Source of the DNA: Heliocidaris tuberculata | Lineage: Eukaryota > Echinodermata > Echinoidea > Camarodonta > Echinometridae | Length of the DNA stretch: 64,000 nucleotides | Assembly: GCA_025618425.1 (NCBI GenBank) | Contig: CM046845.1 | Location: forward strand, 8,177,491 to 8,241,490 | Reading direction: 5' to 3' | Made by a program: the position numbers and the translations under genes | In this document: piece after piece, positions 30,001-45,000 of the stretch | How the letters are laid out: the number at the start of each line of letters is the position of its first letter | Position numbering within the stretch: position 1 is the stretch's first letter | The notes under the pieces: model-generated | What the model was told of the DNA's origin: nothing | Databases searched by the model: none | Seen by the model: only the letters and a program-made list of their open reading frames with translations

Positions 30001-33000
30001 CGTTTCACCCGGGTCTCCCAAACAGACAACCTGACTGACCTTGGGAAGAATGACTCAATTCATGATTATGTGACGCTTGCTTTTTCACGCTCTACTAATG
30101 CTAATGCTAATGTTTCCACACAAGGCAGAAAAGCTCCATCTGACAAATGCCCAATGGTAAAATGGAAATCAATGCACCGGTAAATAGGCCACGTGTCATT
30201 CCCACTGCTCATAATATGCAGAGGCAAAGATACAGGGATTAAAAAACAACTTATAGGCCTACTGCACATGTCATTTGTCTTGCTGTGGGGGTATCTTACA
30301 AGTTGGTTTCCTGCCTTCTCTTGGGAACAAGCCCGAAGTAAGGACTGGTGCTCAAATCATCCCAGATACTTTCAATATCAAACATATGACTTTTTCATGT
30401 ACAGGCTTCACGTAGGAATGCGTATGAATTGTACTCATAATATGCGTGCTATCCACAATGAGACGTGCTCCCATTCAGAACCATTCTCTTTCAATTCATT
30501 CTCTCAACTACCACTTTCACATTAAACTATTGTAAAACTACACAACTGTCAAACTTCTGATGCACCCAAACTTAGACACAGCCTTCAAACTTAGGCGCAT
30601 GTGTATGGACAGAAATATCTGCTTAAATCCATTACAAAATGATTTAATGTCCATTATGATTACTTTCTATTTTCATTTTTCCAATCATCAATGTGAAATG
30701 GTACCTTCATGTATAAGATTACCCACGTGAACTACATGTATCTTCCTCTACATTCCAAACTCTGTCATGGGTCTTCACAACCATATGTTGTCATATTTTA
30801 TCTGCTTAAAACCAACCACGCATGAACAGACATAATAATGTATTGGACACAACTGCCATTCAATGGACCACACACATTATCTAAATGTAGAAAATGTGAT
30901 CTAAATATATTTTTGTTTTGGTTTTCTTTTTAGTTACTGTTCACTCTTTCTCTCTTTTTGAGTACTGATGGCCTTCCTATGTCGTGCTCAGAAGAACATG
31001 GAATTTTTTTTAAAAATCTCATACATATTTTACAGCGAAAATTAACTTCTGAAGAATTAGGCCTGTGTACAAAAGTCAAGTATATACATGTATGTACTAC
31101 ACATACTATCTTTCATATACATGTAAGAAATAACTCACAAACCAGCTATTTCAGCAATTATTATTGAATAAAATATATATTTAATATACAGATTGGTACA
31201 TTTAATATCTATATCTATTCACCCTGCTCTGCATTGTCCAGTTCAAATTTTCATTTTCCACTAAAGGCAATTTCTTAAAAACTTTTAAATGATTGCCCTA
31301 TTTTTCATTCTCTAGGTTTTGCCTACATAATATGGATACTAATATTGTGGAGTGGTGTAAACGAGTACATCACCATTACAATAAGCATTCTCTCTCTTTC
31401 TATATCCAACCCACAATAACTATTCTACTGGAGATCCCATGAACATGATCATCGCGACCACAATGAGCATTCTCTTGAATCTTGAAAACATATCCATCAT
31501 ACAATGATCTCATAGCATCCCACCCCACTGGAAATCCCACATTCGAAAAATCGCTATTACAGCGACCACAATCATTCGTTCGTGAAAAACATGTCCAACA
31601 TACAATGATCTCATGACATCCCGCCTCCCTGGAGATCCCATATTGTCTGTTTGAGAGCGAGAAGGTGTTTATTCTGTGTTATAGGATATAGGTTAATGCC
31701 CTTCTGGCTCCCAGCTGACAATGCATTCAGGTAAGCACATTCCATCGACTCTCTTCATACCTACTTGAGCGTGAACTTCAATTTGGCAGAGTGCGATGGT
31801 CCATTTATAGGATTCTTTTTCACTTCTGAGGGAATTGAAGAGCGTGAATGCACATATATGATGCAGAATGAGCGATAAACAGATGAAATTCAATTTGGAG
31901 GTGGTAAGAGGACGGGGGAAATAAAGATCATGTATTCAATAACAGGTCCATGATAGCAGTCAGGTCACGTCTATTAGTGATGGAGTGAGAGGTGACAGTA
32001 GTGTTTGTGACACTTTGGGTTACCTGATGGCGGAGCATGTACAATGTATGGTAGCGAATAGGGAACATAAATGTAGGCCTTTATGTGGACTTATATGTTT
32101 GGAGAACCAAAATATGTGCACCTTACTCAACACTAACAAATTTGTTTCTGAAATAAAACGTCATGATCATAATGGCTAGTAATGTATTTCACACTGAAAT
32201 AAAAACCATTGTAGTATAAAGCTAACATGAAAGCTTTGTCTACAGGGAAAGGTCACTTTACTTATTACCTTCTACATCTGAAATGAAATTCACATACTTG
32301 TAAATAAGACTTGCATTTACATGTAGGCCTACATACATCATACCACATTGTAGTTCCACTCACTTTTTTTTCTCGTCAGTCAAATAAACTAGATATTTGT
32401 AAGACTAAGAGTTCTACAAATAACAAATATTGTAATTCTATTTGCAAGTTTTCTTGCCATCATGAATCAATTAGGCCTATATTACAGTAGAGAGAGAACC
32501 ATATAATTAGCGAGCATGTTTGTGTCAGGTTGACCCCTTTTGACCTCGCAAAATTCTTGCATTTTCCCATGATCTACGACTTCTACTACGTAAAGATGTT
32601 TACAAATGCAAGCTGAAAAGTAACGTATTGAACATCACTTTTTGTAAACATGAAGTTTCAAAAATAATTAGAAGTTTGACCAACGAAAAATATGAAATTT
32701 TAGCGATATTTCTTCAGTTACAAACAGAAAATTTTACCAGCTAAACTTCCCTAAAATTCCTCATTTTGGTTAGATTCGCAAGAAAATCACTGCGGTGAAT
32801 CCGTAAATTGTACATTTTTCTACAACCGTATGGTAATTACTTGAGCGGAATTTTCTGCATAGAGTTGTGTCAGAAAAAAAGGATCTGTGTCAAATCACCG
32901 AGGCTGACATAACAGAAAAATATTACAACCTTGTCCCACGCACCAAAATCTGTGTACAGCTGTGCTGTGTGCAGTGTGTGAGTGAGCGGTCCATGTGCCA

Positions 33001-36000
33001 TGCGCATGCGCAATCCATGAATATCCCATTCATGCTGACTCATGAATATCGTATGTGCAGATCTTGAATTTTGCGAAACTTTCTCTAAATATGGAATATA
33101 CACCCCCGAATAAGGAAATGGAGTTTCATGAATATTTATACAGGGGTAGACTTGTGTTAGTAAATAATAGACACCTTTTTTTTTTTGGACGATTTCATTT
33201 CAAAATGTTGCTATAAATTGACAAAACAGACCTCACATTTCAGGATTTTTTCAGACAATCATTTATAACTACAGTATATTAGTTCATGTGATAAGTTTTA
33301 GCTCATTAATCGCCAAAATAGGGGTGCAAATTTAGGTTACTTGTTTTGCCATTGTGATGACCGCACACACACACGTACAGAGCTAGAAGTCCATTGACAT
33401 TTCAAAACAAACTGGCCGGTAATCCGCTGATAATTGGTGTTCTGCACCAGGGCTGACTATTCAAAAGGTGTGTCTTCATCAGAATGAAGTTCTGCTCTAG
33501 CCCGCTTCAAGGTGGATCAGGGATATTTTCTTGAAGCTAGCTTCAGTTTGCAATCGCGTCTTCATCAGACCGAAGTACCCCCACTTCGAGCTTAAGCCCG
33601 AAGTTGGTGCGCAACGTACGTACGTGCACTGTGTACAGCTCATGCACACAGCGCTAGCGCACAGCTGATACATACAAACAACACCATGAAACCGGAAATC
33701 GTGCTTCGATAGTTGGAGCACAGGTGCATGATGGGATCGGGCTTAACTTCGGGCTGATGAAGACGCTCGAGGAATAGCGGGCTAGAGCAGGCTGATTTTC
33801 GGTTAAGCGGGCTATTCTGAAGATAAGTCCAAGATGATGTGGGCTGACTTTTCGAGCGAAATAGCGGGCTAGAGCAGAGAATTAGCTGGCTATTCTCTGA
33901 TCGGGCTAATTTACCGGATCAGCAATAGCGGGCTAGAGCAGAACTTCGTTCTGATGAAGACGCACCTAAAGATTCACAACAGCTACATCTACATGTATCT
34001 ATAGACACATGTATCCTACACTAACCTTCCAAGAATATACACCATGACGTAGTACGAAACCAACATATCATTATCCCATCTTCAAATGCCTTGGCACATC
34101 ATATGACCAAGTTGATTAGAATCTGCATGGAACTCTAATGGACTGCACCCCGATGACAGCTTCCTGTCATTAACGCCCTATCTAATTTAGGGGATGAATT
34201 AAAACAAAAACAGATCACTTGTCTCCCTCCCTTGCTTATTTGACCTGTAGATACCATAGACTCCTTGGTAGTCTGAGTTACAGACTTAATGATTGATAAT
34301 TTGTTAATCAACTTTATGGAGCACATTGGCGTATACACCAATGACCAGGGGATCTCTTTAGCCTCTAGGAAATGTATTTCCTACTGGTAAAAAGTCTAAG
34401 CTGGACAAAGAATTATACAGGTGACTGGAATACATGTAGCTCCGATGGAGATGTACAGTGTTTGGTATTGTAACTTGTAAGAAAGTCAAGTCCATTTTTC
34501 TACACGGCTTACTCCATGACTCATGACAGTATGTGTGGAAAATTTAATAAGAATTCAGTACTGGTATGTGACTGGCTAGTTCAGATGACTAGATTTACTT
34601 TGCCTGTAATACCCAGTTATCCTGTTATTTCACAACAATAATAGAAGGATACTGAATAAATCTTTGCTACATGTACATCTATGTGGCAATAAATGACTTC
34701 CCCCACTATGAAGTGTGACAGTTATATTGTACTTCTGGGGGGCGTTTCATCAAGTGTCTTGTCGGTCATTTTTACCGACAAATTTGCTCTCAGCCAATCA
34801 GATGCAAGGATTTCAGTAGCTTATAACAGTTTAATATTGCAACTTGTCATTGATGACAAGTTTTATGAAACAGGACCCAGGGCTTTATACCAGCAAAATA
34901 AAAATATGAGGGAGCAGTGAGCAATTTACATACATGTAGATATGGAAAGTTCCAAAATACATGTACATGTAGCTCTAGTAAACTGAAAAAGAGCTACCGG
35001 TATGGTAAAATAATAACGAAATATATAAAAATTGCTGTGAGAAAATTGCTCATGCCAAATCAAAAAAGAGCTCCTGTATAAACAAAAGAGTATTTTTTAC
35101 TCTGCTTCAAGCTCATTTTTTCTTCACTTTTACTGGGGGTCAACGACCATACATGGAGGGTCTGTATGGCAGCATAAGGCCCATACATATATTTTCATAC
35201 TTATTGGTGGGGGGGGGGGGGGACTTAGGGGGTCAATTAATGCCATCCCTGTGCACACAATGTATTATTCCCTCACTACTGCCTTAACTTGAAAAATAAA
35301 ATGGTCAAATGTACATGTAGGGCCTACAGATGACAAATCAAGGAGACCTACAAAATCTTCACATTGTGTGTGGATATAAAATCTCGTAGCGAGATCATCG
35401 ATGGGAATTTCTGGTCACTATTTTATGGAAACAAAGATCTCATGTGAAAGGGTCCACTTTCCTTGTATTGCCAAACTGTTATCAGCCTTGACAGACCTGT
35501 AATAACCCAACAAAGCACACTTCATATTAAGGAGGTGTAAGTTCAGATCGTGTAAGGGTGCGTTTATGCTCCCATTTTTCAGGCCAGAATGACATTTTTG
35601 TTACGTGTTTAGTTCAAAACATGGTTGTGTCCACAGTCATTTTCGTATAATCGCAGATGTAAAACTCACAAAATGGTGCGTTTTGAATCGCACTTATCAT
35701 TTGTATTCACACTTACATGACGTCATATAAACCCGTTTTTGGTTCACGTGAAAATCCGAGTGCTGCTTGCGCAATGCTTTTTTTTTCTTTCTCAATACAT
35801 GCATGCATTTAAGCAGTCGGCATCAGAGCAAGACCTACTTTAAATATTTCATAAATATTAGAGTTGAAGTCCATAAATATGAGTGTCAAGGGCTCAAATC
35901 ATAGTGAAGATGAACTACGAGCCCTTCTCCTTGCATGATCAGAGCCTGAAATTCAACAAGAGTTGAATGAAATGACAAGAAATAAACCAATCTACAACAA

Positions 36001-39000
36001 GTTGGCGGACCAGCTTATTGGAGGACCAGCTTGTCGTAGATGGGTTTTGACAGAAGATCAGGGCAAGCGGTATATACAGTAGTTCAAAACTTTTGAAAAA
36101 GCATGTGCCCCAACTTGACATACCCTCCTAGGGTCAACGTAGCATGTGCAGTGCAGGTTTGTGAATCCAGCTGCACAGCCCGAATTCGCCTGGAAAAAAG
36201 AAGCATAAACAGTACCCCGTGAAACTGCGCTTTAGATCGAGCGTTTTAGATGAGCGTTTAAAAACGCTCATTCTGCCTTCGCAAAGGAATCATAAACACA
36301 CCCTAAGGCTACACTGCAAGTCTGGCGCCCCCCAAGTTCAGACTAATCACCAAAAATTCCAGGCACCCGACAATTTTAATGTGCTGGTGTTTTAACGCGT
36401 CTTTCAGGAGCAAGCAATGCAGGCTCTGTGCAACAGTTCATCTCAAGAATGCTAGGAATGTGGGTTACATGTCACATCTGTGCCCTGGACACTATCCATC
36501 CATGCGCCCAAGAAAATTGTCTTGGCTGCACGGATGTCTTTAAATCCCATTTCAGATATATCCACTTTCCTGAATCGCTATCAAGCTGAATGGATTTCAT
36601 CTAGTCCCCACACAGTACTAATTGGCTCTCTGACATTGAATCAAATCTGCAATTTACTGCGATGGGCTGATCTCCTAAAACCTTTCCTTTATGGACTTGC
36701 AAACACTGCAGGATATTATTATTCATGCACTAAAATTGAATCACTTTTTTTTACAAACACAGAAATTTGGAGGCTAAAATGTGATATGTTTCAAGTTTGT
36801 CAAATATTTCTGTTCTCAAACAGTTATAAAACATTAGACTAGATACTCATAAAGAGAAATAAAGAGAAAAGCGACCATAAATGTAAATAAGTGTTTGCTT
36901 AACGGGATAGGGGGACAATTCCGGCCCGAGCCCCCTTTAGAAAAGAATGTCGGAGATTCGTGTGCCCCCCCCCCCCCTTACAAAATCCTGGATCCGCCCC
37001 TGGACACATGCCCAATGAAAACATATTTTGGTAACTTTTCTTATCACTTTAATACATGTAGCTTTATAAACAGAAAATCCAGAAGTGCTCAATCACAGGA
37101 AAACAATTGAGATCAATATATAGGTTAATATCACTACAACAGAAGCAGATAATTGTAGGGAAACTGTTACATATTAGCCAATTTCAGTTTATGGGGTAAT
37201 ACATGTGAACAATGTACAATGCGAAAACTTTCACTTTCCAATATAACAGATATTGGTGGCAAAATAAACTCACTTCTCGTCAAAGTTTTTGAAAGTTTGA
37301 CAGTTACAAGAGCTTCCTCCTGAATAGGTCACAGAATCTTGTCAGAACTACATGTATAAGACTGTTCTTGCTCTCCTTTCGAGGGTTTACAGTAGTCATG
37401 CAAGTTCTGCGACTCAAAAACCTTTTCAAGAACAGGTCAGTTTCACGCAGACCATTCTGAATTAAACAATCTACATGTATGTGAACAGAGAGACAAAGAG
37501 GGATATTTTATTGAATTTTTCAATACATGTATATCTTGACATCTGAAAAATACTAATGAAAAATACTAATGGAAAATCAAAACAATAATGAAGCAGAAGT
37601 ACATTGAATGTATATAGGCCTAGGCATACACATACATGTACATTGTAAATGCACATCTCTCTTTTCATACATACATGTATCTACATGTAAGTTCTAATCA
37701 TCTATCAGTCGAATGCAAAGTCAAAGTTTTGCCTCAGACTTTAAAGAAGAATGAAGCCCTGGGGAAAATCAATTTTAATGAAAAGAGAGGATAGAGAGAA
37801 GCAATTCAAAAAAAAGTTCTATCAAAATCGGTTACGAAATGAGAAAGTTATGAAAGTTTGAAAAGTCTCAATTTACTTTCTATGGCGATCCTCAAATTGG
37901 CAATGTTGCTTCAAAGTGACAGGTTTAGTAGTACAACTCTCCATATGTTTTGTACACAAAATTTCATATTTTCTCCATTATCTCTCAAGGTGCAGCTTGT
38001 CTCCTTCTTAGGTCAAGATATATCATGGAAAAATGTATTTGACACAACATATGTTGAGTTCACAAAAAGACAAGCAGCATCTTGAGAGATAATGGAGAAA
38101 ATATGAAATTTTGTGTATAAAACATATTGAGAGTTAGTTACTAAACCTATTTTGAAGCAACATTGCCAATTTGAGGATCGCCATAGAAAGTAAATTGAGA
38201 CTTTTCAAACTTTCATAACTTTTTGATTTCATAACCGATTTTGATGGAACTTTTAAAAAATTGCTTCTCTCTATCCTCTCTTTTCATTAAAGGCATTGAT
38301 TAACTTTGCCCAGGATTGAAAAAAAAAAATCACTGTTCCAGCTAATGCTGTAATCATAATTGCAAACCTTTAGCTCAGACAGGAATCGCCTGAGTTTTAT
38401 AAGCTGATCAGTCGTTTATATATCAAGATATTTACGATTGAACATTGATGTCGGGATAGAGTACCACCGAACCCTAAAGAACTCTTACGGTTGGCATACC
38501 TCGCTCTATCACAGAATACAGTACGGGCTGGAAACCCGCTCTGAAATCGCCAAGCGCTGGTGCTTGGTTTTGTGACTGCAGCGCAGCGAAGAAGCCGAGC
38601 GACTTGCGCTAGCAATTGATCGCGATTTTCTCTTTTTCAGGATAGTAAACGGGTTCCATTTTCTCTCATACTTTCACATATCCTTAATTATATATGTAGT
38701 TAGAGGACTGCACACAATTCACTGGCATTTGAGCTGATTTTACAATTTTTCACAAAGTTAATCAATCACTTTAAAATGGCTATTTTCCCAAGTAAGACTC
38801 TTGTCTGGGACATCACACAAATGTCAAGACTAAAGAATGCTTGCGAAAAAGGCAGCAAGTGAGCCCCTGCCCCCCCCCAAAAAAAAAATCATGTTGCTCC
38901 TCACTATGTGCTTTGTGATAATGAAAACAAAACTTCCGTGAGGTCAAACAATGCTCAATGCTTGGTAATTGATCCTTACATGAAAAGGTCAGAAGAAATG

Positions 39001-42000
39001 ACATCATCACTCTGATAAATGAATGCTGCCAGTCTCTTTGAGTACCAGTCTTCTTTCATCTCGTGGCTGTTCAATAACTTCAGGCTGTTTTCTGTAATAA
39101 GTCGTTGCGTTCTTAACACAAACAATATCACAACTGGGCTGTCTGAAGCTCTGTTTGCCAGCAGTACAAGATACACACTTGTGTAAGAAAGTTTTTTTTT
39201 TTTAAAGATCAATGTGAAAATGCAAATCCTCAACTAAAAGTCTACTGCATATGAAAATTAGCCTTCTAATGTTCAATTAAAAGTGGGAATACTTAAACAG
39301 AGAACATCACAAGCACTAGTCTGCAAGCACAACCTTGACTTCAAAACTTTCAAAAAATTATGAAAACATCAAACTGGAGTCAACTGTCATGTCAGCTACA
39401 TGTACAGTTTGTGTTGAATGCTAAATATAGGGAAGCCTACAATGTATATACAAACATGTCACTTACATGTACATGTAATATCTGGAAAATGTCATCACAC
39501 TTCGTAGTCTAGTTTAGAAATTCAATGTACCAGGGACATGAGATTCTGAGATAACCTGATATTGTAGGAGTGCAAGTAACCTTGATATCATTGAAACTTT
39601 GTAAAGTGCCATCATCGACACCAAAATATTTGTAGGAGGATATTATCCTAGGGTATAAATTCTAATAAAAGGGTAGGTTATATTGAAACTCTAATAAGAG
39701 GGTGGGCTATATATCAAATTCCAATAAAAAGTAATCAAATTAACTGGGACAGCACACAGAAAGTGATTATAAAATTTCCTCTCTGCAGGAATTTAAGCTA
39801 CGTTCATACGGGAATTGTGGTTTTGAAATTTTAAGTTAACGAAACAACAACTCACTAACCACGATGCTCGTTGTTCTGAAACTACAAGCCGGGCAATCGT
39901 TGTTGTTAACACCAAAAGTAGATACCGATTGTGTGTACAGTACACATACAGTTCCTATGTTTATAATTCGTGCGAAGGGTAGGACCCGGAAGTTAGGTCA
40001 TCATTAACTACAAGCTTGCGAAACTTAAAGTTCATTCCGTTCACATGGTCTGAAACTGTGACAGAGGACCCCCCACTACATGTACTTGTGGTTTCGGCGT
40101 TAACCACAAGCTAGAACTACAAGTAAACTTAAAGTATCGAAACAAGGAGTCCGTTCATGAATACGGTCTGAAACTACAAGATAACTACAAGTTAACTTAA
40201 AGTTTTGAAACTGCAAGCGCAGCTTAAAGTTTAGCTCCCATAGTGTGAACCTGACTATTATTATGGCTTTTCACACAATAACTGCACATGAAATATCTCA
40301 CTTTGGGGTCTAAAAAATGTCATATTTCACGTACAGGCTATATGAAGCTCAAACCATATTCAACAGGTTAAATGCAAATGATGCGGTCTATGGAAAATGC
40401 ACATAGGTCTATGGAAAATGTATATTGTATTAGTCTCAATTCTGAAATCATACTCATTACAAAAAACATTATTTGATAAATGAATGCAAATGATGCTGAA
40501 ATTTTCTGCAGTCTATCTTCTTGAAAAAAAATGGTGGTACACGTAGATCTACATGTATACGGGACCTGTGATGTAAACTCTGGAGGGTGTGCTGTTTTTC
40601 TCTTGTCATTTGTTGTTCGGTCCATGAGGTCATCAGTGTCAGTTGTCAGAACAAACTAAAGCCAAGAATTACTGATTAATAAATGCAAATGATTCAGGGA
40701 CTTTATATGTACATGTAGTCGAATTTCTTTGTAAATAATTCCCACATCGGACCTGTAACGCAAGCTTGTCTCGTACGTGTCCTCGTGTCAGTCGTTCAGT
40801 CCATCAGGCCATCGGTGTCAGATGTCCAGGTTGGTTAGCAGTAAGTGGAAGTGACTTCAAGGTAGCAGAAGGGGTTTTCCTGTGACTCACTCCCTTGCTG
40901 TGTCTACCAACCTTTCCAGTATTAGAGGGTCGTGGGAAAGTGGCTCGTGACTGAATGCAAGCGGATAGCTCGTGTTCCGCTCAAAGCTCTGAATTTCTGC
41001 TGTATGGATACCAAGTGCATGAATTATGTACTGTAGACCTACAGACTACAGAGGGATTAACATGCATGTAAGGGAATTTCTTTCATATACCCTGTTACAG
41101 TCCTAAATGTAGAAATATGTAATAATTTTTCGTTGGCTGGCACTCCTTTCTATATTTTCTTTCAATAACATAAGATTTCCTTAGTGACCATTTTACTTTT
41201 GTTACATGTCATTTTACCAGAGTTCCCAGTTAGTTTTCAAGAGCTCTTTGTGAACTTTTAAGACAAACCTGTAAATGGCTCTCTGCTCACTGCATAATTT
41301 TTCACTGTGTACATGTACATGTACATTGTAAAACATGTCTGAGTAGTCTCCATCAGACCCTTCAATACCCAGTACATTCAGGGCCTATGACATCATTGAC
41401 ATAAGATAGTACGGGCTGGCAAACAAGACTGCAAAATGGGTACCGTATACACGTACACATTATTTGTAAGCCCACATAGACATTTACGTTTACATACTAA
41501 ATTGTATATTCCCAGGTCCCATTTCCCTTCAAAAATCAAAGATAGCACAATCAGTTTTGGCAGATGTGTTCTGGAAGCAGATGTTGGATTTAATAGGGAA
41601 CTCCCTGGTTGGATGCCACAACAGCAGGCTTCTGGTTGCCACATGATGTAAAAGTAAAGGTTATTGTACTTTTAAAAATGTGCAAAAATAAGGACTTTCA
41701 TAAGGGGTAGGCCTGTACACTATAGTTTGTCTTTCAAACATAAGTTTTCTTGGACCATAACAAGGAAATAAATCTTAAATCATTCTACAACTGCAATTAT
41801 TATTAATGTTACACACTAACCTTCACTTTCAGTCTTCAAACAGAAACATACATGTACATGTACATTGAGAGCCAAATTAGGGGCCTTATATACATTTAAA
41901 GTGATTGATTAACTTTGTGAAAAATTGTAAAATCAGCTCAAATGCCAGTGAATTGTATGCAGTCCTCTAACTACATATATAATTAAGGATATGTGAAAGT

Positions 42001-45000
42001 ATGAGAGAAAATGGAACCCGTTTACTATCCTAAAAAAGAGAAAATCGCGATCAATCGCTAGCGCAAGTCGCTCGGCTTCTTCGCTGCGCTGCAGTCACAA
42101 AAACCAAGCACCGGCGCTTGGCGATTTCAGAGCGGGTTTCCAGCCCGTACGGTATTCTGTGATAGAGCGAGGTATGCCAACCGTAAGAGTTCTTTAGGGT
42201 TCGGTGGTACTCTATCCCGACATCAATGTTCAAATGTAAATATCTTGATATATAAACGACCGATCAGCTTATAAAACTCAGGCGATTCCTGTCTGAGCTA
42301 AAGGTTTGCAATTATGATTACAGCATTAGCTGGAAGAGTAATTTCTTTTTTCAATCCTGGGCAAAGTTAATCAATGCCTTTAATGACGTTCTGGCTCTCA
42401 ACAGGACTTTCATTAGGGGTAGGCCTGTACACTGTAGTTTGTCTTTCAAACATACATGTAAGTTTCCTTGGACCATAACAAGGAAATAAATCTGAATTCA
42501 TTCTACAACTGCAAACCTATTAATATTAGACACTTAAACTTCACTTTCAGTCTTCACACAGAAACATACATGTACATTGAGAGCCAAATTAGGGGCCTTA
42601 ATGTATACTACAAAATACATTTAATGACGTTCCGGCTCTTATCAGACGATTTATGCAGTAGCGATCATCAATGTACAGAAGATTATTACTAAGTAGTTTA
42701 ATTCTTGGCTTAATAAAGAGTTACTGGTACATGATCACATTAAAGGGAAATCCAACCTTTATAGCAAGTTGCTTTGAAAGAAAGAGGAAAAATCAGAGAA
42801 GCAGATTGATGAAAGTTTGAACAAAATCAGACAAGCAATAAGAAAGTTATGAATTTTTGAAAGTTGTAATCACTATGCATATGGGAATTTCAAATTGGCC
42901 GAATAGGTAATGTCACTGTGATGTAGCTGTGGACAACTCCCCCATTCGCTCCAACACACAAAATGACTAAAATGTCACTTTTTAAAAAAATGCATTACTC
43001 AGTAGAATCTTTTCGTTCATGAGGACCTATAACAATATGCTATCTCCAATATATTTTGAGTACTGCCCCGAGGGTAAAAGCGCCTCTAAGAAAACCCCAA
43101 ATTAATGATATTTTTGTGTACGACAAATGGGAGAGTTGTCCACAAAAATGTCACAATTGACTCACCAAATTGCCAATTTGAGATTCGCATAGATGTAGTG
43201 ATCTCATTTTTCAAACATCCATAACTTTCTTAGTCCTTGTCCGATTTCTTTCAAACTTTCGCCATCCTGTTTTTCTTATTTTTCTGCTTTCACACAAATC
43301 ATCTTATTATCAAGGTTGGATTGCCCTTTAAATACATGTGCCAATACTATTTTCTATATACTATATATCTAAAAATGAACGTTGGGCAGAGTAAGAGGGA
43401 CCTTGGATGAAATGATGACAAAAGGAAGTGATATATTTAGATAGGCTGTCTCACTAGGACACAGGAAGGAATTAGTTTGATTATTCTTAGCACATTATGT
43501 CTTCCATATCATATCATCTTTATGTTACACTGCTTGTATTACACCACGCACTGTTCATATCTGCCTGTGTAAAAGATAGCACTTTACATGTACCAAAGAC
43601 CAAGCATTTACCAACCACTTTTGCATCAGACTGTTATACAGTACATGTAGTTATAACATAAGTTGATCAAAGTTGTGTTCCTCCTTACAATCAAATCAAT
43701 ATTTCTTGTTGTCATCGATACATGTAGGCCTATAAGATGTCCTTTAGCATTTTCTTATCTTCACTATTTTCATAAAAATCACTGCATTCATTTTCCTGCT
43801 GAATATAATCTACCAAATGCAAAGGAGTATGTTTAAGCCTGTTCAGCAATATGCCAAATTTTGAACTGTTATTGAAAGTTATACTACTTTTTAATGTATA
43901 TGCACAGAATTTAAGGGGAAAAAAAAATCGTCTTCACAATTCTTTTTTTTCTTTTCACAATAGACAAGACTAAGAGCTACGGTTGCATTTACTGGTACCT
44001 AATTTCTATTTTCCAGTTCTTTGAAATTCTCCACTGGAGCTACAAGTACATGTACATGTACTTTCCTTTCCACCTTTCAACTTCTATGCATTTTTCTTTC
44101 TCTCTTTTGAAGTCTTTTTTTTTCCTTTTTTAATAAGGTGTACTGAACACACATCAGATTGAATGTTCTTCCTTTTCTATGCAATCCATCCTTTCACTCA
44201 CTCATACATGTATAGGCTTGTGTTCTGAATGTTATTGCACACCCTTGAGAAGAACAACTCATCTATAGATGTGAGACCATCACAGGAAACGACACATACA
44301 CAAAAAATCCCATACCCTCTTGGCTAGTAAACAGAGTGCAAGTTCAGAAACCCCCATGCTGCGTCTGACCTCTGACAGCCACAGTACATCGATTCATTCA
44401 CTTACCCATGCCCCGAAGTCCTAATCGCAATCACCCCTAAAGCGCTTGCATTCATAATTGAGCAATTCGGTGATAATGTGTCGCGGCATACCCCGGTAAT
44501 AATAGTTTGCATTCAATGGCCTACATGGCAAACGTATTGATGCTAGGTGTTTATGGTGGGTGCTCGAGGAGAAGGGAATTCTGAATGTGACAAATTTCTG
44601 TGCATGGTTGATTTTTTGTGACTGGGTAATCTTGTCTTAAACCCTACCATCCATCAAGGGTTGTTTTTCTTTCCTTTACGGAAGAGGGAGTACATTTCTA
44701 TAAATAGGGTTTAAGTTTGTCTTCTACAATGCATACAGATAGAGATGGAAATATGAAAGGAAAAGAAAGATCTTTTAAAAAATTACAACTATCATTTCAA
44801 ATGAACACGTACCAATGTTGGCTACATGTAGATATGGAATATTTTCAAATATTTTTTTGATTTTCACATGGAGCAATCAATAAACAGTGTAAGTGCGTTA
44901 ATTTGAAAATGGCACTCCACTCGTTACCCGCAGATAATACCTGTTATAACTCAATGGGACATTTTAAGCTTCTTAGGACTGCAGCAGCATAACAATTTTG

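Noticed and set aside
36480..36842. 120-codon plus-strand open frame
   Set aside because: No motif recognised, and it lies next to decayed transposons.
38397..38615. 72-codon minus-strand frame inside M1 copy C
   Set aside because: The matching frames in copies A, B and D are broken, so it is not a conserved protein.
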